Assembly: GCA_034509495.1 (NCBI GenBank)
Contig: CM067522.1
Span: forward strand, 13,021,171 to 13,085,170
From: Acestrorhynchus altus
Lineage: Eukaryota; Chordata; Actinopteri; Characiformes; Acestrorhynchidae
DNA length: 64,000 bases
Direction: 5' to 3'
Part shown: one piece after another, positions 19,301 to 33,500 of the stretch
Position numbering within the stretch: the stretch's first letter is position 1
Layout: each line of letters starts with the position of its first letter
Position numbers and translations under genes: made by a program
Notes under the pieces: generated by a model
What the model saw: only the letters and a program-made list of their open reading frames with translations
Told to the model about the DNA's origin: nothing
Database searches by the model: none

Positions 19301-22300
19301 GTGTGTATATTACCATAGCACGCTGTTGGCACTAATGGATAAGCAACACAGCAGAAACATGAAGATCATGGTGATCTACACAAACCAAAGAAAGGGTAAA
19401 CCGACAGATTTTTCTTTCATGTACAGATTAACGCATCATCAGTGATTTCAGGCATTCAGCAAGCATTGATGCCCTCCATGAGTCATCCTGTTAGTGCCAG
19501 ACTGCTGCACAGTTCAGGACTACATGCACACAGAGTTTTGACAACTGCACTTAACACTCTGTGAAGACTGTTATGGAGTTATGGAGTCATATCAGAATGG
19601 CAGCAGGTCATCTGTAGTGACGAGTCCTGCTTTTGTCTAGTTGCAGACAACCAATGAATCTGTGTGCTATCCCAACAGCCGCATCGCCAGAACCATCCTC
19701 TGATCCTCTTGAAAATGTGTGGGATGTTACTGAATGCGGCATCACCACTTCACACTTACAGAGTCTTCAGGAACTCTAAGAACATTCGAGATGCATAGGC
19801 TGGACACAATTAGGAACCTCTACAACCTCTACATGCTGAGACGTCTGGCATGTAGTGTTGCATGTCAGCCTGACTCCATACTGAGAGACGCTACTTCTAT
19901 ATTTGTAGCTCAATAAATATGGCCCATATCAGTCTAAATTTCCTGGTAAACTTTAAATTACTTCCAAATAGCATTTACAATCTCATACTTCCTTCTGGGT
20001 GCAACTATATTTTTTTATTGTTTTTTTTTTTTTTTTTTTTTTAAGTCTATAATACAGCTTTAATACATACATTTTAATACAAAAGTAAAATATAAAAAGC
20101 TTGGATTATGTTAAAAGTTACCTTTTTGAATTAAATAATTTTTTTTTTTCTAAAATATTTTTGAGATGCACTTTTATTATCAGCAGTATTGGTTATAGAT
20201 ATCTCTCCTGTTCTCTTCCTTCCTTAGGTGAATCTGTTTGTGTTGCTGTCTGTGGTGTGTATCCTGCTGAACCTGGCAGGCTTCATCCTGTGCTGTCAGG
20301 GAGCACAGCTGGTGTCCAACACCATCAACTGTCAGCTGGTGAGAGTGCCAGAACACGCGTAATAAAACTGCCATAGCCTGTAATCAGGTGCTGACCTCTA
20401 GGACAGATACAGGGGTCAGGGAAAATATATAGGGATGCACTGATCCAGGTTTTTCTCTTACAATAATCAATATCTGACTTCAAGAGGCTTGCCGATATAG
20501 AGTACCGATCCAATACTAGTTCTGTTAAACTCATGGATTATTCAAATCAGAAGAGACTAAAGGTCCTTAGGTACTCTACACAACTTTTAAAGCTGTAGCA
20601 GATTATAAACAGACCGGGTGTGTCAAACTTCCAGAGTTTTGCTGATTTTTATAGTGAAATAAAAAAATATCCATTGCACACTACGACTAATGTTCATATC
20701 CTACTTAACTTCAACTTGCTGCAGGACCGAACCATAAGTGACCTCAAAACACTCAAACCTTACATTGCCTAGAGGACTCTCATTAAACATGGACGTCCAA
20801 CAACTTGTTGTGCTCATTGTTTGTGGGGCTATTTGCGCTGACTGGTTAAAAATGGGAAAAACACCTTTGAGGTTGTAGGTAGGAAATAGGCAGCATATGT
20901 TGGAGGCTAACGTTCATATAAGGCTTCATATAAAAATGTTCACTCCACCTTAGACTGTGCTTTTATAAGAGGAAGCTGTTGCAACATTTAAGGTGGAATG
21001 TAAAATAAAACATGAACACTGCTGTTTTTCTTTATCTACTCTCTGTGTGCACGGCTATTGATGGGTCTCGTTCAGATTGAGTTGCTGACCACTACTCTAC
21101 ACTATACTACTACAGTTGGGTTGTTTGATATGCTCTGACTGAAGGGCAATTGAGAGGCCAGAAATCGGAGTCTGTGCCCTTCACACTTTACTTGATTCAA
21201 TCTCCAAATGTCAACTCTGACTGATGAAAAACCTGCAGAGCCAGGTAAAGTTGGGGTTAAAAAACCCAACTTTTTTTTTCATTGATTTTACAGTCATAGA
21301 TGTTGTTGGAATTTGTTCTAGATGAAAGTTAAGGGAACAGTCAATATAATGGATTGGACACACCTACCAAAAACCACATTCCAGGACTGGAAACTGGCTT
21401 CAAGGTCCAGATTGGAAGACCTTTGCTGTAGTGTATTGAGCAGTAAAACGTAAACATTAGCATGGTCAATGCACAACTTCTACAACTGTAACACAAACAT
21501 ACTGTCCTCATTTCTAAACTATGATTTGAGTTGAAATAAGTTGGAAAAATGCCAGAAGTGCTAATAAAAAATGTTGATCATCAGTCAATAAAAGAAATAA
21601 GAAAGAGGTGAGTTGAATAAACAACAAAACAGCCATCACCATAGTGACACTTGTAAAATCCACTGTAATGCCCACGATACCATGCAAATCCATTTTTACT
21701 TGCTAATGACCTACAGCTTAAGAATTCCAGGTGGGACTTTGCTTCTGTATTATGTTCATTAGTCTTCTAGTCCATCTGTAGTTTACAACATACCACATAG
21801 CAGCTGTCTGTCATGTTAATCCTGCATGTTGAAAAAAACAGCAGCATGGCTACATATCTGCAGCGACTCTGGTGTTTGAGTGGAGAGCAGATATGGAAAT
21901 GAGCTGAGTGTTAAAATGAGAACACTTCAAGCAGCCCATTGTGAAAGCAACCTAGTAGATGTTCTACAGATGTGCAAATGCACAAACAGCTTGTTTAGTC
22001 ACTGCACTGAATTGTTGCCAATAGCATATGAGTCTCTGGGCCAGATAAACACGATCCTATTGGTACCATGCCTAATGCTAGATGACTAGATGGGTATAAG
22101 TGCCCCCAGCATTGAACTGTGCAGGAGAGGAACTGTGTCTTCTGGAATGATGGTGTTCCATCCAATATTTTTGGGATGAGTTGGGGAGTTGGGGGTTGTG
22201 ATCATCTAACCATTGGGAAAGAACATTAGATGAGCACCTGGGAGACTCAGTCTAGCTCTAAAATTTCCCAGAATAGAAATCTAAGCAGAGAGGTTTCCTT

Positions 22301-23873
22301 TGCCCGAGTGGGTCACATGCTGAATCATGTCCACATGGTTTGGTTATGTCCCTTCTGTCTTGTTGGGACATTTTTTGCCTCTTTGTATCTTGGCATAATA
22401 CCAGAAACAAATGGGATGCTTGAAGATGTTCTTGGCTGCAGACTAAAAACAGTCACATAATTGCAGAGAAACCCCCTACTTACTCAGTTGTGTAAGTACT
22501 TTCACATGAAGTAAACATGGACATGGACCAGTGGTGTCCTTATTTTAATGGATAAGGTATTGAGTATTTTTATCCCAATCCAGTTACTTCTATCCACAGT
22601 GTGTGGAGCACCTCAATGTACCATTAACGGACATTCTGATCCACCACAGCCATGAGGAAAGACCATGGAAGTAACTGAAGAGTTTGGAGTCTGCAGTGCG
22701 GAGCATGACTGTTTCACATTGGGATATGACAAGAAAACTCTCAAGAAGGCTAATCCTAATACTAAAGCAAACGCTGTAGAAAGATATTTCACATCAGTAG
22801 TCCGCACACGACATTAGATATCAGTCCACAGTGTGCATTACAACACACACACACACACTTTCTACCGTGTTTCAAAAGCACTTGGAGCAGAGCTGTCTGG
22901 GGGGTCAGCTAGACTGGATTGTAAGATATTAAATGCACACAGACAGTAATTTTAGGAAAAGATGCTATGTGCACAAGTGGCATTACCTCTGTTGGTGGCT
23001 TGGGAATGACCACAGATATATAAGTTGTGAGGTGTAATCTTGTAAGTGAGGCTGCTGGTTCCAGGAGCAGGTACCAGTGTTTAGATGGATCTGTGTACTC
23101 AACCCATGCCATTAGAACAAACCTTGGTGACAGCTGTGGTCAGAGGCTTCTATGCCACACTCAAATCATACCATAAGCGGAAATATATATCAGGAATACT
23201 TTATTAATCCCAGAGGGAAATTGCTTATTTTCCAGAATCAGGATATTTTATATATACAAACACACAGCATCCCTGAAATAGAGTGTGAAGTCCAGTCTGC
23301 CCCTCCTTTCTGACACAGCTTTTGTAGTTACCGGTCACACTGTCCTGCTTCTCTCTTTGATTCTGTCTCTCTCCCTCTATCTTGCCCTCTCTCTATATCT
23401 CTGTGGGGCCTCCTGACCTTGCCATCTGTTCCTGAATCAGGTGCTGCTGTTTAGTCTGGTTACTTTCCATGCCTGAAGGTTGAATCTTATCTGGGTTGCT
23501 CTGTCCGCTTGTCCTTTAGAGGATTTGGTACAGTTGCACTGATGTACTCTGGATTGGCCTGATTGGATGTTATCAGGCACAGCCTGGCCTTATCAAGCAG
23601 TACCATAAATTAAATCAAGACAAATGGGTTCATAAAAGCATTCAGATTTGGTTAATAAAAATAGCCAGCCTTTTTGTGTCATCTCTGTGGATCTCTGGAT
23701 TTTCTGTATCAGACATTATGATATTTATCAGTCATATTACAGTACAGTAAATGTCACAATTACGGGGCCAGTAACCTGTATGTGCTTTGTATTTAATCAT
23801 CTCTGGGAATTAATGAAGTTTTTATGGGGCCAGTAAAAAAAAAAAAAAAATAAAAAAAAAAATAAAAAATGTA

Positions 23874-23908
<35 letters not shown>

Positions 23909-26558
23909 GTGAGTGTGTGAGTGAGTGAGTGAGTGAGTGAGAACTAAAACTAATATGGTATAAAGTAATGTAATGTCTGAATGTGATGTGTATTGCAGAG
24001 CAATGAAGGCGATATCTGTAACTGCTGTGCTGATAGCCCCAGCAGCCAGTGCCAAGAGGAGAAGCTGATAAAGATTTATGCTGGCCACTCGTGCGGGACA
24101 ATGAGAGTGCTGCTCAAGGTTTGGGCTATGTTGTTAGCAAAGATTCATTCTACCATGCTGTTTCACATTACAGTAATCAGTAACAGGAACAGTAATCCTC
24201 CATAGAAATATTCTTGGCTGAGTTTTATGGTAATTGCTATGAATTACAGTATGTAGTCCATTTAATACATTTTCATTTTGTTAAATATCTCATGTCTTGG
24301 TTCCAGAAAGTTCTGTTTGCGCTGTGTGCGTTGAATGCGCTGACTACAGCAGTGTGTCTAATCGCAGCTGCGTTAAGGTATCTCCAGATCTTCTCAGCCA
24401 GGCGGCCCTGCATGGTAAGAAAAAAATCTATTACTGCTACATTTCACACCTCAACAGTAAGGGTGTTACAATGTTATTATTCATTTCTGTCAGTATGTGG
24501 GTTGCAAGTCCGTATGTGCTCTGAGCTGAAAACGGTGTGAAGCAAACATTAGTGATATGTATCAATGTATCAATGTATCAACGATGGCCCTTTAAAGAGA
24601 CAACCACACATTTTTAGAAAATGTATACTTTGAGTATTTAGAAAGAAAGTCATTTTATTTACATTTATTTATATTTCTTATATTTACTCAGTTGTCAGTT
24701 TATTTATAGTTTCATTACCTTGTAATGATATTGAATACAAAACAGTTAGAGCTTCTATTTACTTGTAAGAAATGAAAAGTTAGCTCAAATTAAAATTGTA
24801 AGCTTTTGTGTGAAGTCAGCCATCACCCAACCTGTACTAGAAAGTTTAGTCTGCTGTACTCTAAACTTAGGTTTTCAGTATATCAACTCCAACTCCTCCT
24901 CAGTTTATAGCGCTAAAGTTATCGTGAGACTAGTGCTGGGTTATTTGAACAAAAAAAAAAATCATGTTCTGATATATATTAGCTGAATGGCGATATACAA
25001 TATGATATATGATGTGAAAAAACTGGGACCCATGAAATCTTCATTTCTTCTTTAAGTCTTATGCCCCCTCCTCAGTGTGTGCGGTACATGAGAGCGTGAA
25101 GGGGGCGGAGAGGAGCAGTGTAGAGGAGGAGCTGAGAGCAGGGTTTCCACAACTTATTTAAAAACTCAATATAAGCAATATCACCTCAGACCATATCCTG
25201 CTCTATTTATATCTCAATACAGATATAATAATCATATATCTCCCAGCTTTACATGATACACTGTGTACAGTGTATGGGAGAGTATTTTAGTAGTAGAATA
25301 TGGTGTGTTTTGTCTACATGTCAGAATATCACAATAAACATGTTGCATAATGTTATACTATTAAAAAAATATGTACAGCTGGGCGATTTGTTAAAAATAT
25401 TATAAGTGATGTGGTCTGGTATGATCCTCTGTTTTTTTGTAAAAGAAAAAAAAAACAAATAAATTTTACTTTGTAAAATGTTGATGTTTCAAACAAGCAC
25501 CACAGAGCTGCATGATGCAGTTGATTCTCTTTTTTAGCATGGTTGAATATCTTGTTTAGATCCATTCGATCCATCTGGGCACTAAGCGTAGATTTGGACG
25601 TGCTGAAAGTCAGTCTCGGCCATCCAGTAACTCAGTACTAAACTGATGACCCTGTTTCTTTCTGGCAGGAAGAACCACGGAATGTTCCAGAAGAAGGAGA
25701 GGAGCAGCAGCGCAGCCCCGATCCAGAGGAGTTCATAGCCCCCGCACCACCTCCTTCATACTTCTCCACTTTCTACTCCTACACACCACGACTGGCACGC
25801 AGGTAACACACCTGTTCAGACTCATAACTGCCTAATTGTCCTGCATGAGATTAACCATACTTTGCTTTCCTGTAGAAATCCAGTGTCCTTTTTCATTCAA
25901 AATCAAACCACCATGTAGACTGGCCCCTTTTGTCGAAGAGCGAGACCCCCCTGATTTAGGTCAAGCATTGCTTTCAGGAGCAGAAAAAATGTAAATAATT
26001 AAAAAAAAGATACATTTTCAGTATTTCAAGTAGCTGTTGTCTGTGAATGGGCAGTCAACAGGAACAGTCAATTTGGGGTCAGAACTGTGTGTAGGTTTGC
26101 TAGAAAGGAATATAAAAACCCAATCTGACTACAGAAGACCTTGAGGACATGTTAGCAGATTTGAGTGATGGTACACTGGTCAAGTGTGTGGCAACACCTG
26201 CAAAAAAATGCCTTCTGAAGAGACGTGACTTAAAACTCTGCTCATCAGAGTGCAAAAATGTAACCAAACATCAGTTTGAAATGTCAGTCAAATCCAAGTG
26301 ATTTTCCTGCCTGAACGCTAATATTTCCTAAAATCTATGATGTGAATAGGTGTGCACAAACTTTTGGCTGGTAGTATAATTAATAGATTTTGCCTCTGTC
26401 ATGTGTTATTACACAACACACTGTGATACGTTATTACATAAGTGTTGGACAGAGTACACACTCATCCTGTGTTACCCTGCAAACCTGGAGCTGTGTCATC
26501 TCCTCATACCAGCTCTACCCTCTGTCTTTCACTCAGGTCAGGATTAGAGCTCTCTGTC

Positions 26559-26624
<66 letters not shown>

Positions 26625-29600
26625 AGATGCAGCTGGATTTAGCAGCTGTGTGGGAGACTTTACTCTTTGGCAGAACAACCAAGAAAAGCCCTCCAAGGGC
26701 ATTCCATACTGCAGAACCACAAAACCCTACTGAAGATTTACAGTGTGTGATATAGAGCACTTTTATGAACCAGTCACGAGAAGCTTGCAGTAGCTTGTAG
26801 TGCTAGAAATTTTTTCCCCTTATGTTATGGAATAGAACACTGTCATTGTTATCTATAATATTGAGTTAGATCTATAATATTATATATATTTATAAATATA
26901 AAAATATTCCAATACACAATTTTAGAGAAGTATAGAACACTGTCATGGTCATTATAGATCCATCATTATTAATAAATATCAAAATTATTGTGTGATGACA
27001 ATACTGACCATTATAGATGAAATGTCACCCTGCAATAGTACAAGTGTGTCTCTCAACAGGGTGTTTGGTGACAGTGTGATCCCGCTGCCTCACATATACG
27101 GAGCGAGGATCAAAGGAGTGGAGGTTTTCTGTCCCCTTGACCCCCCTCCCCCTTATGAAGCCGTGGCAGCAGGAGAGAATCAACCCCTACAAGTAAGCCT
27201 GTCTATCCTGGACTATGTTTTCATAGGAATGATGATGATACTAGGAGTGAGCAACATGATAAAAATATATTACAATATTGAAAAACCTTTTCACAATGTA
27301 GACAAAATCCTTTAACCTTCAGATTCTTAAAAACCGCTAGTAAAGTACTTCCCCATACTTGGTACAGTGATTTTTACATTAACACTCTTTGTAATGAAAC
27401 TAGGGCTACGATTTGTTGACATAATCAATGGCATCAGTGTTGAAATACATCATCAATATTTTAAGTCAATGGATCTGTTAAAAATAATATTTTGTTTAAG
27501 AATTTCATTTTTGATTTCTTAAACACCGTTCAAATAACAAAAGGTTTTCCCATAATACCAGTGTGTAGTTCATGCATGCATGAGGTCAGTCTTTTTCAGC
27601 TGTCAGCTCTATGCAGTACTGCAGCACCTATGGAGAAACTAAACAGTTCACTGATTCTGAGGGTTAGCTAGCCTTTGTTTAGTTAAAACATTGATAAGTG
27701 TCATTTCGGGAACCAGAAACAGAACAGTGGTGACTCTGATTGCCTTTCACCAAAATAAGGTCACTAATGTTAGTTGGCTATGTTTCCTGATTTCAGTCTT
27801 GGCTGTGGGGAGCTTTGTCTATCTGGCTCTGCAGTTAATTTCCTAATGTTAGCTGGTGAAGCTATCTGGGGACAAGGGCTTCACTCATGTCGGCTGACAA
27901 AGCTATGTTTTGTTTGCTGTGTTTGGACCGTAGTGTTTTGGGTGGTGTGTTTGTACATTGCTTTTTGGAAGCAGTGTTTGTTTTTGCTGTCTTTTAAAAC
28001 AATAATTTTCTTAGAAGAAGACAAATCAATTCATCTTTCTCACATTTTAATGCACAAGTATTGCTTACTATAGAGACACAATAATAAACATAATATTCAG
28101 AAAGCCTCTGGATTTTATTTAGCTGATCATAATTGAAATATTCAGTAAAATATCTGAACCTGTAAATATATACACACCTATACACAAAAATGAGACAAAA
28201 ATGAACTGTTTAATAGTAGTATTGTACACCCATCAGTCAATATGTGACCTGTATTGTTGTATTCCTTTCTTTCATGTTAACACTGATTGTAGATTAGGTC
28301 AGCTGTGGTTTGTCTGTAGGACCACTAACAGGCAGAAGCTGCTGTAACTTGTGTTGGCAGGAGCTCAACCGTTTAAAGCTTTGACCTGCTAACTGAGCCT
28401 GTGTGTTTATATCAGGCACAGGACTCCGAGCTTCAAGTGACAGAACTGACCGAGAGGCTGTCCCACTGCTCTGAGACTGACACAGCCAGCGATGGTAAAC
28501 TTGACTCATTACTACGCATTAAGCACAATGGAACAAACACGGCACAGACATGTGACACAGCCCCAACGTGTGCTTTGGTTAAACAGTGTCTTTCTAGTTC
28601 TCTCAGTTAAACACATCGACATGCTCATTTTAAATCCACCTCTCTGGAAATTGGGGTTCATATTAACACTGCTTCGTTTGTGTGGATGTCGTTTCTGTGG
28701 TTAGTCCCCTGGGCAGAGACTGCTTATTATAACAGCACTGTTGCTCCTCATCTCTCCTCATTCTCAAAAATAAGCTTGGCTATAACCTCGCATTCACGTC
28801 AGATGGTCCATGCGAAATTATGTCACCCATGTATTAAAAGAAATGTATTTTGGTGTCCCCATATCTCATATCCATCTCCACTGCCCTTTTTTATCTGTAC
28901 AGTTCTGCAGGCCAGTAAATGAGTGACCTCTCTGGCTTCCATATAAATTTCAAATCAGTCTGTACTTGTCTTGTTGAATGAACCTTGTGGACTTGGGAAA
29001 TATGATTCACTGCCAGTATAAAGTTTTCCTAATTCACGTTTTTAGTTTCTTTGTTAAATGATCAGTGTTGCTAAGCATAATGTATACTGTACTGTGCTTT
29101 TCTTTTTTGTATATGTACAGTGGAATGCAAATGTTTGGGGACCCCTGCTCGCACCTGTTGAATGTCTAATTGAAATTATGCAACAGTTTGTTCTGGCCAC
29201 AAGTTAATTGGTTGAGAAGCATTCAAACTGTTATCTCACCACAATGGCATGTTTTTTTCATATACACTGTATCACTCGTGTGGCACTGCTAAGTTAATTT
29301 TTATTGTTAAAAATGTTAAGTCAAAAGTTATTAAGTAAACGTTGAGATTTCAGTATGAAGTGCTGTTTGTTTGTCACTCAGACAGGTGTCTGCAGTCAGC
29401 CATACTGAGTCCCACGCCTCCTTTACAGCCCCAAACTCCTCCCAGTACATCTGCATTCAGCAGGAGGCCACAAAAACAGCGTCTCCGCAGGTCCAACAGT
29501 GACCCTGTCCTCCTCGATCTGGCTGCTAAAGGTATTCTGATGAATTTACCTTATGATATGAAGTACACAATGTTTTTACTGACTGTTATTCCACAAAAAT

Positions 29601-30480
29601 TGATAATTTCATACAAAAAGTTAAAGTGTCAGATCTTATATTCATTACATGTAAAGTTACATATTTCATACCTTTTTTTACTGTTGATCTGCATGGCTTA
29701 TAGCTCATGAAAATCAGAATCTTAGATAATAAGAATATTTAATTTCAGCTTTGACTTTGACTAATCAGACAGTATCAAAATTTAAACAAAAGAAAGCTTG
29801 AAATAAAGTAATAAATGTAAGCAATATAACATGAAATTATAACATTTTTGAATTCAATTATGAACATACAAACATTTTTTCATGTTGTTTCACAGATTTT
29901 TTTGCTGTTATACAACACATTTTTGTTTAGTGAATGTCTATTGTGGCTTGGCCTTTTGGTTTCTTCAGGTCTTAAAGCTTGCTCTGTTCTGGTGTAGACA
30001 TTATCTGAACTTCTCATATGTTACATATGTAGAAAATGTGCAATGAGAAATGTGAGTTTAAGTACATTTATATAATTCATAGACAATATAAGAGATAAGT
30101 ACACACATCTCTCATCGTTCAGATTGATCACATGTGCAGAACGAGAAAAGAGCCCTTTAGATCAATACTTTCAGTAGTTGAGTCTGAGTCAAGACTGAGA
30201 CCAGGAAAAGCCGAGACTGAGAACAGATTAAGATTTTAAAATTAAAAACTGTACATTCATTGTTTATGATTTAATGCCAGTGGTACTTCCCATGCACAAA
30301 GGGGGTCTCCAACTGAAAGGGTCTGAGAGCCGCTGTTGTAACATACAGCCTAACAGTATTATGTTATTTATTATAGTCTTAGTCAAACAAAATGATGGTG
30401 CTTAAACTGTGTCCCTTCTAAACACACAGCTTTAGCTATAACATAAACAATAATAATAATAATGGCAGATAAAACTGACC

Positions 30481-30522
<42 letters not shown>

Positions 30523-33500
30523 CGTGCATTGCTATATATTCCTTATTTGTTTGTAAGAGTGTGCAGTTAAAGTTTAGAAGATGTTGGAGTGTTTTATGTC
30601 CTGTATTTTATGTTTAGTCCTCATTATGAGCCCACCCATACTAAAAACTCTTTCAGTTGGTGCAGAGGAATTGTCTGTCTCCTGAATTGTTTCCAAATAC
30701 TTGGTGACCTGCAGTAAAGCATTAGTGTCCTGTGCACTGCTCAGACTTAATTGAATTTGACATGACAATGATATACTGAATCTGTAAATTGGAAAATTAT
30801 GCTTTTTATATCCCCTTTTCTTCCCAGTTTGAGAGGCCAGTTACCCCACCCACTTCTTAGCATTCTCCCTATCATGAGCAATGCCCCCAACATTAGTATG
30901 ATTGAGACTAGCACATGCCTGCTCTGACACATGCCAGCGACTGCCTTTTTCCAACTGCTACTGATGTATCATTGCCATGCCGCCAGCGTGCTCGGAATGT
31001 CTTAAGATGTTAGTTATCACATTTTTAGGTCACATTTGGCCTTCTTCTGGGTGTTGCCACTTCCAGGACATCCAGGTCAATCCAACTATCAAACTGTGGA
31101 TCCAGCATAGTGGCAAAGAAGTAAACATCACTGCCAAAAGGCTCCACAGCTTCATTCTGCCTGGCCATGTTGGCTTTTACAAAGATCCCAGAAAATCCTT
31201 TTAGCATAGACTCTATAAGAGCCTTTATCAACAGCTTGCACTGAGTCTTTGTTTCCTCAATCTTGTTGAGGTCCAAGATGGTGGGAACCACCATGCTTAT
31301 GGTGATGCACTGTTCTCACTCTGTATGATCTGATGCCTGTGAAAATTGGGCTAGAATTTCAGAGGTGCACTCAAGTAAAGTAAAAACCACAGTGTTAAAG
31401 TTCTTGGTACACATTATTGTCAAGCATTTTTGGTCAAGTTAAATGAGGGTCTGCACTTGTTTGTAAGTGCTGTTCCATCATGTTGAACAGCAGGAACTGT
31501 TTTCCTTGGTCCAAATGTAGCTTCAAACATTTCTTTAAACTGTGTACTGCTATGTAATATCAAAAGCAGCAGCAGTGTTTTCACTAGTATGTCTCCCTGC
31601 CAAACGCCTGCAGTGTTTTGTGGAGAGAACATTTGCTGTCAGTCCTGAAAATAAGCACAGCCTTCGATCCAACCAAATGTCTGCTGGGATGACTGACTCT
31701 AGTTTCTCGGCTATTGTTTTCTTAACTTTTGAGACCAAAGCTGGAATATTGTTATGGTTTCTTTTGATATTGGACTGTAGTTGCTGTCAACATGTTTCAG
31801 AACATGCCTGAAGGGCTCATTCTCCATAACAGAAAGTGTAAGGCTGCAGCCAATAATTCAGTCCTTTATTATAGCCTCATTAATGGCTTGTTGGCGAAAA
31901 GAACTTGGACTGTACATTTGAACCCTTTGGGCAAAAGGCATGACACTGGGCTGTGTAGGGTTTTGTTGTCCAAAAATCTGAAATGTTGACAGAAAGAAAG
32001 AGAACATAATTGTTAATTTAAGTCAAACCATTCAAAACAATAAACAAACAAAAAAACAAACATAAAATGGTCGCATTTTTCATATTAGAAATAGTTCATG
32101 AGACATTTATCCTTTAACACATAATCATCAATATTATACTATTAGCACACATTTATTATGATGACTAGAATAAACTTTGAAGATTTTGTTGGACCAAGTC
32201 AACAAGTTAGGAGTTGTTGCACATATTTTATATATCTGCAGCCTACTTTGTTGACATATACACAAGCACACAGATCTGCAAGCTAATAAGAATATTGCTA
32301 ACTGAATCAGGTGTGTTGCTAGTTAAAAAAATTCCCCCCTTCAAGCCTAACGGAAAACTGCACTTCCCTCTCCTTGTTTTTTCTTTCCAGATGTATGGAA
32401 AAATGAGACGTGGTGCCTGAGGTCTGTTATTGAAATGTGGCAGAATTTATGTTCAGCTGAATGTTTCTTCTTTAAGGAAGTCCTGCATAGACATTTACAA
32501 TGATTCACATAATTGAACAGTATAACTGCAGATTTTGCACAGTTAAGCTCAGACTATGAGCTATGAAATTGTCAGACGCTTCAAAATGAAAAGTTCACTG
32601 ATTGGATACTGAACCGCAGTATCTTGTTTTTGTCTGTTAACCACTCTGTGTGCAGATTTCAGGCCCTCAAAGAGAGGCATTGTTGATGTTTATTAATGAT
32701 TAAAAAAAGGTTCAGTTTCTTATGAACTTTACCTCAAACCGACACACTGGACTCGGCTGGTCTTGACCACAGTCCACCTCATCCCGAGTCCGAGAGATGA
32801 TTTCAAACAAGGTTGAGTTGAGATGAACCAAGACTGCTCATTTATGGTCTTGAGTACCATAACACTACATTTCATTTTGACATTAATTAAAAATGCATGC
32901 TGAGGGGAAGGGAGAATGGATGACAGCATTGAGGGAGGTTTTCAGTGGAGGCTTAGGGAGGTGATAGACCTATATTTAGGTAAAAGACCTAGAAATATTT
33001 GGGGAAGTGGCCCTGAGAGCCCTTTTCCACCAACATGGAACAGGCTCTGTTGCAGTTTGCAAACCAAATTTTGAAACATTTAGTGCTTTTCCACCAACAA
33101 TAATATATTCTGGAACCTGAAAAGTTTATTCACAGTGAGAACCAAAGATTAGTAGGTTTTTCAGCGCGAACCTATATGGGCATGTCTAGTTATACTGAAG
33201 CAAGGAGCAATGACATTCCATCATATATCTTATCGTCAATCATTGATCCGTGTTTGATCAATGTTTGCTTTTTGAAAAACTGTCTGTAATGGCACAAACG
33301 CTCACAGGAAGTCTATACACTCATTTCCGTTTATTGATGCTGGGCAATGCCCTTTGTTGATGACATTCTGTGATATATACTTGGTCCCACTAAAACTGGT
33401 GTAAATGCAGGATGCTTTGCTGAAAAGAACCAAGTTTCTTAAACGCTTGAATAGAACCAGTTCAAGAACCAGAGTTCTTTTGGTGGAAAAATGCTACGAG

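Larger units (their letters stand above)
20339..23998. other. entrep1 intron 3
   Basis: 3.7 kb with a TGGACACC-element fragment (21905-22225), a minus-strand retroposon tail (23185-23250) and an A-rich/TA/TGAG tract (23832-23941) next to the exon 4 acceptor. No further gene seen. Confidence 0.6.
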
